Assembly: GCA_963277665.1 (NCBI GenBank)
Contig: OY728121.1
Span: forward strand, 1,653,088,062-1,653,152,061
Direction of reading: 5' to 3'
From: Viscum album
Taxonomy: Eukaryota; Streptophyta; Magnoliopsida; Santalales; Viscaceae
Length of the DNA: 64,000 bases
Shown here: positions 27,901 through 38,600 of the stretch, one piece after another
How positions within the stretch are numbered: position 1 is the first letter of the stretch
Layout of the letters: the number at the start of each line of letters is the position of its first letter
Notes under the pieces: model-generated
Told to the model about the DNA's origin: nothing
Database searches by the model: none
The model's input: only the letters and a program-made list of their open reading frames with translations
Translations under genes and position numbers: made by a program

Positions 27901-28432
27901 CAGAAATAATGTTTTTCCGGCGTCTTGCTGAAGCCTTCTGGTGGAAATAACAGGTATTAGCGTCCCCTTCAGCTATATGAATATCACGCGCTCGCATAGC
28001 CCAAAAACCTTCCTTATTGCGCAGGGCAACATCCAGCTCTCGTTGGGTTTCACTTATTTTGGAGAGAATGCTGCAAGACGGGGGTTTGCTAAGAAGATAG
28101 CCAATCTTCCTTTCAAGAAAATTGCAGTGCCGGTCCGGATGGCGGAATTTAGAGTCGCTCCATGTCTTCAGATCAGATGCTACTCGGAGAAGGTTGGTTC
28201 TCAGATCCGCTTTCCCATTCTTCCAGCCTGAACGGATAACCGCCTCGCATTCGGGATCATTTGACCAGAAGCTTTCGAATCTGAAAGGTTTCCTGGAACA
28301 AGTAACGTGCTCATTATGGGTACAGTTAATGACAATTGGGCAGTGATCCGAGCAGTTGAACGAGAGATGTCTGATATGGTACATTTTGAAGAGGCTCATC
28401 CAGTCCATTGAGCCGAAGAATCTATCCAGACG
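24925..28432 (-). mobile_element. 5'-truncated plant L1-type LINE
   Basis: A 3.5-kb insertion in minus orientation. Its tail appears as an 11-base T run at 24922-24932 on the plus strand, followed by a short 3' untranslated part and ORF2. The other end stops inside the endonuclease domain, so the promoter, ORF1 and most of the endonuclease are missing, a usual outcome of incomplete target-primed reverse transcription. G+C is close to half, against about a quarter around it. The reading frame has no stops, so this is by far the youngest element in the window. It lies inside the 5' LTR of element 2. Confidence 0.93.
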
Positions 28433-28435
28433 TTC
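24956..28435 (-). pseudogene. LINE ORF2 protein, truncated: endonuclease end, reverse transcriptase, zinc domain, RNase H
   Basis: The open frame reaches 28483 (1175 codons), but the first 14-16 codons, including the ATG, come from flanking LTR DNA; element sequence begins at ERLDRFFGS (residue 17). Residues 17-50 are the last part of the APE-type endonuclease (SDHCPI at 45-50). Reverse transcriptase follows: FRPISLCN from 329, LDMAKAYDRVEW with Asp401, and FADD with catalytic Asp508-Asp509. A zf-RVT domain begins at WKLNVPP (864), with Cys901, Cys904, His913 and Cys918. A C-terminal RNase H follows with Asp1030 (VDAS), Glu1070 (AEAAA) and Asp1094 (ESDC). No internal stop or frameshift is seen. 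The protein could not support retrotransposition without an endonuclease, and no promoter of its own is present. Confidence 0.93.
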
Positions 28436-28444
28436 ATATTGTTT
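28433..28444. repeat. LINE target-site duplication, right copy
   Basis: ttcatattgttt, pairing with 24913-24924 with two differences. LTR sequence resumes from here and matches the partner LTR beyond 34620. Confidence 0.5.
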
Positions 28445-28740
28445 ATTCTTTTTATGTTGATATGATCTGAGTATACTATTCACATTATTTATCTAAATGG
28501 TCTATGTTTTTATGTTATGATTTATATGAATCCCATTTATTTTTCATGTGTAAATCATGTATCAAATATAATTTTATTAAACTCATTTTTTTTCATGGTA
28601 TAATAGTGTTTCCAGAAGAATGACATGAAACCCATTTATATTCAATGATTTAATTATATTTTAAAATAGTATTTGTTTTTATATGTTTACATGATGATAT
28701 ACAAGATATTTTAACTTTATTCATGTTGTGGTTCATTGAA

Positions 28741-28940
28741 ATTTCATATACTTGGGGTTGTCCTAGATAGCCTCAGGTAAACTCGTTAAGCTTATATGAC
28801 GGGGTGGCCCAGATTGCACTGGTTTAGCCTATATGATGGGCATCCCAAATAGTGTTAGGTAATCCTTTTACTGATTATATGATGGGTTGTCCCGGATAAC
28901 ACCTAGTGATACCATTACATCTTATATTATGGGTATGACC
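28741..28940 (+). repeat. LTR minisatellite, about 46-bp units (5' LTR copy)
   Basis: About four and a half units built on ttatatgatgggg, then gtcccagatag, then aggtaatcc and attac. One unit is shortened by several bases. The matching array in the 3' LTR is at 35038-35240. Confidence 0.75.
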
Positions 28941-29030
28941 TATATCTCTCTATATTTCATTTGTTAGGGGTTTATATCAAATAAAATTGGCATGGATGGA
29001 ATGGGGAGTGATCTTAGCTAATTAAAGGAC

Positions 29031-29158
29031 TTCATCTTCAATGATTCTTTTGGGGGTGAACATTTACTACTAAATGGTATTTGGGGTGACCCTTGACTAA
29101 TAATGTGGTATTAGGATTGATCATTGACTACTAAGATAGTTTGGGGATTGTTTCCATT
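29031..29158 (+). repeat. LTR minisatellite, 31-bp units (5' LTR copy)
   Basis: Four units around ctaataatatggt, then ttggg, then gatcattga. The matching array in the 3' LTR is at 35334-35457. Both LTRs hold the array at the same place, so it predates this insertion. Confidence 0.7.
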
Positions 29159-29750
29159 CCACTATATAGAAAGGGAAGCAAATGGGTTTGTTGGGGTGTC
29201 CCACCTAGTTGGTATATCCCCCATCAAGCGCGTTGATATGTTTTGGAAATGATCCAGGATTTATAGGAAATGACTATTTATTATTATTTTTATACCTTAA
29301 TTCTATTTCTTATAAAAATTATATATCCTCATGACTCGTGCTCTTTTATTTCATTATGACTCATGTCTTATGAACTTCTCACATTTTTTTATGATTCATT
29401 ATTACTATCTTTGGTATGAAGGGTATAATATTAAAATGTAATGATCATGTTATCATACACTTATGTCCATTTTATGCTTATGTATCTCTTTTATGTTTAC
29501 ACTTATAGAGTTTCTTAGATCACCCTTTAGTATGTTTCATTCCCTCGGGTTATGAATAAAGGTTCGATGTAGGTGTTCTAAAGAGGATGGTCTTTATGAG
29601 TGTTATTGATGATCTTTCACCAAGTTATAATAATGTGTTAACAGTTTCCAAATACACTAAACTAGTTCAAGGGAATATAATTTTGTAATGTGATGAATAT
29701 TAATACAAAATTAGATAACATCTATGTATGATAATTCTATGTCTCTATGG

Positions 29751-29767
29751 TTAGTATCAAAGAAAAG
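29751..29767 (+). other. Primer-binding-site-like sequence of element 2
   Basis: ttagtatcaaagaaaagg is a decayed form of TTGGTATCAGAGC plus ATGG. It sits where 5' LTR similarity to the other LTRs ends, so it marks the start of the internal region. Confidence 0.5.
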
Positions 29768-31580
29768 GTTTAGTAATAATTTTGAAATAAGGATGAGAAA
29801 ACTTTATTAAGAGGCATAGGGATATTTCTATTGATATTTCATGGGATGTCTCTAAAGATAATTTTAAGGTGTAATTTATTTAAATGTAGGAATTATGATT
29901 TTGGCATCATATAAGTAATTTTTCATGATTATGTGGTTTTCTTTGATGATAATTTTGTATCACATGATGATTTCAGGAATTATAATGGGAAATAAAACTA
30001 ATTGGGTTAGTATTCAATGTTTTAGATATGGAAATTATGAGAATTATACAAATTTAGTTCCGAAGTGAAAGCATCCAAAAGAGAATCATAATGGTTGTTT
30101 GAGTATTGGTTATACTGCTGAAGAAAAAGAGATCGAAAATGACATATGAATGTTATGGGATTTTTTTACAATATTTTTTACATTAAACATAATATGAATG
30201 ATTGGATTGGTGATGAGGATCATTAAGACATGATTCATATTTCATATTATAGGATAGGGTTATTAGAGAATTATATGATGAATTGTGAGTAATGATTTAG
30301 GAATAAAGTTGGATGATTATAGTGTATATGTCTTAGAAATCAAAAATATTGTAATCTGAATCATGAAATTTATAATTATTTTTATTATAAATTTTTTATT
30401 ATTGATTTAAATGGATATTTTTAATAGTGATAAAGTCATAGAAAATTGATTTATTGGAAATGTGATATTTTTATTAAGGGAAGGTAACCCTTAATGTGTT
30501 CTTTATGTTGAGAAAATTGAGCTTAGCTTGGATAAAGATATTATTGTTATGGATAAAGTAAATTAGACAGTACTGATTAACATTGAACTAATATTTGATT
30601 ATTTGAAAAATTGGTCTATGTTATCATGGGGTGATTTTACAATTTCATTCTCAGATTTAAGTAATATATATTGTAATCCATTTAATAAGAAAGCATGTAT
30701 GTTTTCTATAAGTATTAATAGTAATTTAGGTTACTTCCATTTTTGACAGGATACATGATGAAGTTATTCACATGTATGGAAAGTGACAACTGATATAAAC
30801 ATTATGATATATGGGGATAAATTTCAATATAACTATGATTAACTTAGTGACCATCTTTCTAATGATTTTGGTTTTCATCATTCATAAGGGTTACAACGTT
30901 GACCATTTATAGAATATTAATAACCAATGAGGATTTATATATTAATGTATTATATCTCCATATGACAATTTATGCATATCGTATAACATGTTATAACTAA
31001 TTTTTTTTATGATAATGATTTATGGAATGAGAAATAATTATATTTATTAATCTCATGATCTGGTAATGCTTCAAGAATGAAAAATTCACCATCATTTCAT
31101 GGAATAGAAGATGAAGTGGAAATTGATCAATGAACAACGAAGGGTGAAATTTTTCTAAAATCTAGTAAGTATATATTCTCATTAAAATTAATCATATATA
31201 GGAAAAGGGTATTGAAATGAAATTTTGTCTCATTGTCACCATCTTTGTTGATATAATTGGCATTTCTCTCACCTCTTTGGGTTATTGTTTTTTATCATTA
31301 ATATTCTCATAAAAATGTTCTGAATCACACTCCATCAGAACATAATAGTAATATTTCTCTTCAATTTTAATGAGTTTCACTTTCCACCAATTTTATCCTA
31401 TGTGGAAACATAGTTATTAATAACTTTGGGTTGTTGTTAAGGTTAAAATTTCCCTTTTCTAAGTGATATATTAGTATTCATATTTATGATGTGAGTTTCA
31501 ATGATAACAACATTTAAGTATTAAAATATTGATATCCAAGATGATGTTCGATGGGGAAATTAATTTTTAGTAGGTTCTAA
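29768..31580 (+). other. Internal region of element 2
   Basis: About 1.8 kb, stops in all frames. The downstream two-thirds is collinear with the internal region of element 1. It ends in the words ttcgatggggaaattaat and taggttctaa, a decayed form of the ttcgaggacgaaatt...aggtggggagaa ending before a gypsy 3' LTR, so 31581 is well supported as the LTR start. Confidence 0.6.
30018..30065 (+). pseudogene. Decayed gag zinc knuckle
   Basis: One frame reads CFRYGNYENYTN, matching the CCHC pattern C-x-x-C-G-x-x-G-H with the second Cys now Tyr, Gly now Glu and His now Asn. It lies only about 250 bases after the primer site, whereas a full gag would place it over 1 kb away, so most of gag is missing. 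Motif-level evidence only. Confidence 0.4.
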
Positions 31581-33099
31581 GGTAACACTTTGAGATTTTA
31601 TGAGCTATTTTTTTTGATTTAATATATTCTTTTTTAAAATATTCATTTTTCACAACAATGAATTTAGATTTTTTTATATGAACGCACTAAGTTATTCTTA
31701 ATTTGTGTGAAACTCCATTTCGATCATGGACAAAAAGAAATACATAGATTAGATTTCAGAATAAGAAACACTATTATTACCTTGTCATAAACAAAATGAT
31801 GAGTTACTTTATGAACAAGTGTGACACGCAAGACCAATTTTTACCAAACTACAATTTACAATTAATATTAATAAAAAAATAAGATTATAGCTTTCTCGTA
31901 ACCATTGGAATGGTTTTTATGAATAATATTAATTAAATTATTAAAATTTGGTTTAGATATGAATATAAAAAGAATTATGTTTAGACAAATAAACTATAAA
32001 GGAAAATAAAACCCTTTTGAAACTATAGGAAATCATTTGTTGGTAGTCTATATTTACACATTTTACCTAAATTAATTTATTAAAAAACTATTGATAAATT
32101 ATTGTATTGATATATATATATATATTCATTCAAATATTTAACATTCATATTTTTTTAGATAAGTGATAAGAAAAAATTAAATTTTACGCATAAAGATATA
32201 TATTTTTTAAAACTATAATTTTACCAGCTCTTTATGGCGTGCATATTTATATTCTAATTTCTGACACTTATAAAAATTAAATTTATTAACAAAATTATTT
32301 TTAAAATATTAATGTTAAATTTATCTTATAGTATATTTCTTTTACTTTTTTTATAATTTATATTTTCTGATGAATACTGAAAAAATATGCATTTTAATCA
32401 AAAACCTCTTTTATTATAATATATTTGTATATTTAAATAATGTTTTATTTTATTTTAAAGAATATATATATAAATTATACATATATCAATACAATTTAAG
32501 TCATTTGAATCAATTTCACATGGAAATTTGATATAATGTTTTTTCAAACATTTGATGATTTTCTCTTATGAAAACTTGATCCCTCATCTAATAAAAAAGA
32601 TTTTTTAGATTGATTTATACGAATTATGAGATTAAAGTTTTGAAAAATGGATTTCTTTTTTTGAACTAGTATTATTTAGAATTTATAGTATGGTAAAATT
32701 AGTTTTTTTTCTAAAAATATTAGTAAATGTAATTAAAATTATTTACATCGATTAATGTAAAAATGAGTTTACTTAGTGGTTAAAAATTATCGTAATGGAA
32801 ACAATAAACTATAAATATATCCACAGTCTATTTTATGGAAATATTTTGACCATATACTCAATTTATTCGAAAATGGACTATTATTGGGGCGCATTATGTA
32901 AGTAAGACCTCTCAATTGTGTTTACCGTTATATATTTTCAAGATTGACACCCAACCTCCACTAAAAAAGGGAACTCACACCTCACATATTCACACCTATA
33001 ATACCATTTATATTAGATAAAAACTACCCAAATATCTTTAAAATATGAACACCTTAATATTAGAGGTGTTTATTTGGGAAAATAGTAGACCAAGGAATC

Positions 33100-33120
33100 C
33101 CTTTGGTGTAAACCAAATGG
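33100..33120 (+). promoter_or_regulatory. Conserved short palindrome in the LTR leader
   Basis: ctttggtgtaaaccaaatgg can fold as tttggt/accaaa with a short loop. Equivalent palindromes are at 4628-4648 (cctttggt...accaaaagg) and 22967-22984 (attttggt...aaccaat), with a weaker one near 10157. All lie about 110-190 bases after the TATA block, so within the likely transcript leader. Confidence 0.45.
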
Positions 33121-35037
33121 AGTTACCCAAAGAAATGGTAACTTACATTCCTAATCACTTTTGTATGATTTATTTATCTACCATATAAATTTTTAAAATT
33201 ACAGGAATATATAATAATATCAATATCCTAGATATAAGAATATGTTTTTTTTTTATGGTTTATACCTACACTCCCACACCCTTCCATCAAATGATATATC
33301 TATCCATTGTTTGTGTGTGCGACAAACAACTACCTTGTGAACTAATGTCGCTCATCCTACCATTACCACCATTCTAGGTTAGGAATAATGATTGAATTAA
33401 TGTTTTTATAAGATATATATGATATATATGATTTATTTATACTTATATAATTATTATATGACATGTACCTTCATACTTTCAGTTATGTTGGAATATGATA
33501 ACTTCATTTGTGGACGTGAGTACTAACACCTCCTAAAACTGACATGACTCGATCATACATTAAATGGAATATATTAAGTATGGGTTTAGTAAATTTAAAT
33601 TATATATAAAAAATTAATTCTACTGGAATGATAATTTTTATATAAATATATTTTATCTACTTTATCTCATTAAATAATATAAAAAATAGAAATAATGTTC
33701 ATGTTCTCATAAGACCTACCATCTCCATGAACAGTTTATTACATTTAAAACTTATATATTTTATATATTATTATAAATAATTATATAATGAATATAAATG
33801 ATATTTATGTCATGTTTTACATTCTTTAAATATGTAAATCATTATCTATGTAATTGGATCAAGAATAACAACTCAAAAAAATATACAAAAAAAACAAGGC
33901 AGTGTATGTACATCTGATGAATGTATTATAAAATTATAATCCTTAAATTTATGTGTATTTAAATATCAATTTTATGATATATATTTTTCATGTGTTTTAT
34001 GGGTAAAAATTATCCAAATTGGTAAACTAATTTATTCTCAATTTTCATTATTTGAGACACATGCCATGTTATGCACCTATATTAATCTAAATGGGGTATT
34101 TACTACCCTTTGAAATGTTATATCATGAATCTCCTACTTTTCATGATATTGAAGCTTAATTTTATTTTATTATTTCATGGGGATTATGATTCAATGTTTC
34201 CAAATAAATAATATTTTATTTCTACAATCTTTTCAATTTTCAATATTGTATATGATTAGTTTCACATTGATAAAATATTATAATCCATCTCTCAAGAAAC
34301 CTAATGAATTTTATTCTCCTATAGTTATTCATTATAAATTCAAGTGGTGGTACCATTTTTAAACTCTTTTTTACATTTGATAATTAAGAATGTTTTTAAG
34401 AAATATGACTTTACCTCTCTCTCTATGGTTGAAAATATATATTCTTTCAAAACCATGTCTTCTAAAAATGTTCATAAAGGTGTTGTTAAATTATATTTTA
34501 AGATTATTTTTCATTAAAATAAAATTAACTTTTTTTATTTTTAAATATAGTTTAAAATGGTTTTCAAATCTGTCTTTATATGTTTTTTTAGTTATTTTAA
34601 AATAAAAATATTTTCAAAGTGTTTTATGTTTTAAAAAATATTATTTTAAATGATTAAGTGATATTTTCATGATGATATGTTTTAAATGATCATTTAGAAA
34701 TTATTTTCCATGTATGACAAAATACATTGATAAAGTTTGTTCTTTATAACAGAAATGATCCAAGGAATCAATTCACAAACTATCTCTTAATGGTTTACCT
34801 TTTGATGGAACCATGTTTATGAAACCTGTTCCTTTTCCATGAGTAAAAAATATTTAAAAGTGATTATTATGAAACTCATTCCATTTCTATAGGCTAATAG
34901 ATTTTCAAATATATAGAAATAAAACCTATTTATTTTCTATGGGTTAATAAATTTAAGAAAGAATAACATTTTCAAGTTTTTTGTATTGATTTGAAGGATC
35001 TTTTTAACATTATTTATGTTGTGGTTCTTAGAAATTT

Positions 35038-35240
35038 ATTATATGATGGGGTTTCTAGATAGCATCATGTAAGCCCATTACAGCTTATATGATGGTGTGT
35101 ACAAGATATCATTGGGTAATCACGTTACATATTATATGATTGAGTGTACCAGATAGTACTGTGTAATCCCATTGCATCATACATGATGGGGTATCCCAAA
35201 TAGCACCGAGTGAGACCGTTATAGTTTACGTGATGGGGGG
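35038..35240 (+). repeat. LTR minisatellite, 46-47-bp units (3' LTR copy)
   Basis: About four and a half regular units starting attatatgatgggg at 35038 and repeating every 46-47 bases to cgtgatgggggg near 35235. More regular than its partner at 28741-28940. Confidence 0.8.
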
Positions 35241-35333
35241 ACATTTATCAACATCTAATTTATTGGTTAAATATTTATATCTACTGAGATATACATGGAA
35301 ATAATGGGAGTTATGATGGTTTAGTAAAGGACT

Positions 35334-35457
35334 TCTCCCTCTAATATGGTCTTGAGAGTGAACTGTGACTAATAAGATGGTCTAGGGAATGATCCTCGAG
35401 TATTAAGATGGTCTTGGAATTGAACCTTGACTAATAATATGGTTTTGAGAGTTAACT
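35334..35457 (+). repeat. LTR minisatellite, 31-bp units (3' LTR copy)
   Basis: Four 31-base units, each with (c)taataagatggtct, then (g)gga, then tgatcctcga or close variants. Corresponds to 29031-29158. Confidence 0.8.
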
Positions 35458-35694
35458 CCTTCCACTATAAATAAATAGAATAAATTGAGGACGGTGGTGT
35501 GTCCTTCCATGTCGGTGTATCCCGCATAATGTGCATTGATATGTTTCAGTATTGATCCATGACTTTTAGGGAATGATTTTATATACTTATTTGTGAGCCA
35601 AAAGTGTATGAATTATCCCAATGATATGATCTAATGACTCTTTAACATTTGTTACATTATGATTTATGTACTATGAAATTACAAACTAATTTAT

Positions 35695-38600
35695 GAATAT
35701 ATTGTTTACACGTGTATATATAATGATTTCATTGGTGACCAATTATTAATAAAAGGATATATTTCTTTGAAAAACTATTAAAATGAGGAAAGTGTGTTTT
35801 ATAAAAATAAAATAAATAAATCACCCTTTTTTATTATATTAATTTGATATTAAATAATATATTAAATATAATTTTTAACAGTCATCTTAAGTTTCTTTAA
35901 TACCTGATATAAAAATTAATCCAATATTTTTTCTTAAAAATTAATATTTTTCTAAAGGTAATTTTGCTGCCTCATTGATGGCATACTTGTTTAAAAAAAA
36001 TTACACTCTTATTAATTTTATTTCAAATAATGAAATTATTTTTTAAATCATAATATAATAATTATATTTGGGTGATTTTGTTGTATTTTTCTAATAATTC
36101 TAATGTTTTTAAAAACTGTGAAAAATAATAAATATTAATGGAAAACCAAAATTTCATCTGAATAATGTTTAATTATAACTTATATTTTAATTTTTTAAAA
36201 GTAAATTTAGAAAAATTATACAACTAATAATTCAATTTAGGTTATTGGGATTGTTTTGAAGACAAATATGAATATAAAAAACTTCGAACTTTTGAACATT
36301 TTTACATTAAAATCCCACTTTCTCATCCACAATATGGGATTAATTTTAAATTATATTTTGATAATAATGGAAAATGAAATTGTTAAAATGGGATCTATAT
36401 TTAGAATCACAAGTTAAAATTTTTGTTTTTAGGTATTTTTTTATTTTTATTCATAATAAATTTACTCTGGTAACAAAAACATTTACCACAATATAAGTAA
36501 AATAATGCAATAGATTAATGTTAAAAGGTGACATCATAAAATACCTAAAAAATACAACATTAAATAGGTTTTTTAAGTGTTGATCAATCCAAACCATCCT
36601 TTAGGACATTAACTATCATCCAAATAAATTTTAAATAATTACACACAAATTTGGTTTGGTATAAAATAAAATAATCATTATCTAATCATCTAAAACCACC
36701 CCTCCTCATGTATAAATATTACCCCTCACCACCCCCTTTCTCCAGAGAATCCATTAATTTCTTAAAATATGTTACAAAACCTATCTGACCAACTCTATCC
36801 AAGACTATGTTGTTATGGTCTCATAAAAATACCAATTCCATGGTTATTATGGGATCCATCATGGAGGTGATATTCAAGAGAAATTTTTCTTAAACCACCA
36901 CTCTTATTTTATTTTCTTCTTCTACCTTCTCCTCAACATTTTTATATATCGTGTAATAATAACTACATAATAATTTATATGCTATATGTTTACATTTTAC
37001 ATGTAATATATTATATCCATCCCATTTATTACCTCCTCTTATTGAAAAACGAAACTGTTGTTCGAATTATGAGGGTTAATTATCTTCGGGAATAATGATT
37101 TTCTCGCTTTCTAATACCGCCTTCAAGGCTAGCCATAAAAGTATTATTTCATATATTTAATATCTTAATTAATATACTATAACTTCTACAAATTTGTTGA
37201 ACTAATATATAGACATAATATCAAATAAAATGAAAAAAGTTCTTGATTATTAAAAAAACCACCAAATTTAACTAAACATTTATCATTAACATTTTATTAA
37301 ATGAATCATCCACATGTAAAAAATAAGAATAGTATAATGTAACATTAAAAATTATGGAATTGAATTAAAAAAATTTCATTTATCTTTTAGTTTTTTATAT
37401 CAATTTGATTAGAAAATCCATAATTATACACAAATGAACCCACTGTGAAAACAAGGAAATGAACTCACCCGAAACAATGAAAATCATAAAAATATTTTTA
37501 ATGAATGTGTGGAAATACATTATAAAAATATCATATAAGGTTTTATAAATATTAAAATTGTTCAATAACTTATTAATAACATCCGTCAAAACATTTATAC
37601 CTGAGGTTAATGTATGAAAACCCAAAGATAAGGATGAGGTATCGGTTTCTCATCTCACTTTTTATTCTGTTATACAGAAGCCTTATTCAACACATATTTT
37701 TTATGTGTGGTGTATACAATTAAATTTTATATATAATATCATTAATATCATTATATTAATTATATTTTATTTTTAGTTTTATAATTATTAATTTTATGGG
37801 GCGTATGATTTGACTGATTACAATGTGATAAGGAAATTTTTAACCCAATTTTCATTTTTTTGGTTAACCTTCTACTTATTGATTATGTCTTGCTATGATA
37901 ATGTGTGGGACGAATTTTTATTATCATATGTTTCATTTCATATTGTTTTATATGGATACTTAGTGAATAATAATATTTTATTAATTTTAAAAATACTCAA
38001 TTAAATAATATAATATTTATAAGGGATGTTATTTTAAAAAATTTATATTTTTATAGAATCCCTTACTGGAATTTTTTATTCCCTGCCAATGTTTTTCTAA
38101 AATTATTTTTTATTTTTCATACTATAATATACTTCATCTTTATTAATGTTTAAATTTTTACAAAATGGTTTGAAATAATTATTTAATTTATTTTCTAAGA
38201 AATGTTCTTTATGAATTTTATCACAAGAATTTGGATGGAATGTTTTTTAACATATACAGTAGGAGTGGATTTTTCCACTACCATGATGCCATAAAAACAT
38301 GAAGAATCATTTATAGTTTTATAAATTTATATTAAATGAAAATTATTTCTTTTATAATTGTACTATATTTAAAAATTTTCAAAAGAGAAAGGATGTTTTC
38401 CTAATGAGTTATATTAAGTGATATATTGAAATTACATCACATTTAATATAACATTATAATATGTTGATTATGATTTAATGGGGATATCATTCATATTTAC
38501 TATCATCATTTTTTATGGTTGTTTTATAGTTTTATTTCATGATTTTTATGAGTAATATTTATTTTCCATGAGTAATGTTATGATAAAATTTTTAAGAAAC

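Larger units (their letters stand above)
21427..29750 (+). repeat. 5' LTR of element 2, interrupted at 24925-28432
   Basis: It begins tgtaacac. Matches to the LTR at 31581 include 21659-21690 with 31816-31850, 22967-23045 with 33100-33175, 24345-24420 with 34045-34125, and 28720-29270 with 35010-35575. The promoter block is at 22819-22839. Two tandem arrays lie in the 3' part. The exact 3' end is inferred from the primer-like sequence that follows. Confidence 0.75.
21427..35690 (+). mobile_element. Second copy of the long-LTR, short-internal family (element 2), split by a LINE
   Basis: 5' LTR 21427 to about 29750 (about 4.8 kb without the LINE), primer-site-like sequence at 29751, about 1.8 kb internal region, then a 3' LTR from 31581 that breaks off near 35690. 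The LTRs match each other throughout and match those of element 1 in their first two-thirds. The internal region is collinear with that of element 1. Only a decayed gag zinc-knuckle word was seen inside. The missing end of the 3' LTR, replaced by another LTR at 35.7 kb, indicates later recombination or deletion. Confidence 0.75.
31581..35690 (+). repeat. 3' LTR of element 2, 3' end missing
   Basis: It begins ggtaacactt (from tgtaacac). It matches 21427-29270 (skipping the LINE) up to about 35690, after which expected LTR sequence (the equivalent of 29330-29750) is absent and a different LTR body begins. It supplies the uninterrupted form of the LINE target near 34608-34625. Confidence 0.75.

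Noticed and set aside
25317..28346. Plus-strand open frames of 60-134 codons within the LINE
   Set aside because: They are antisense shadows of the long minus-strand ORF2 frame in GC-rich DNA and show no domains of their own.
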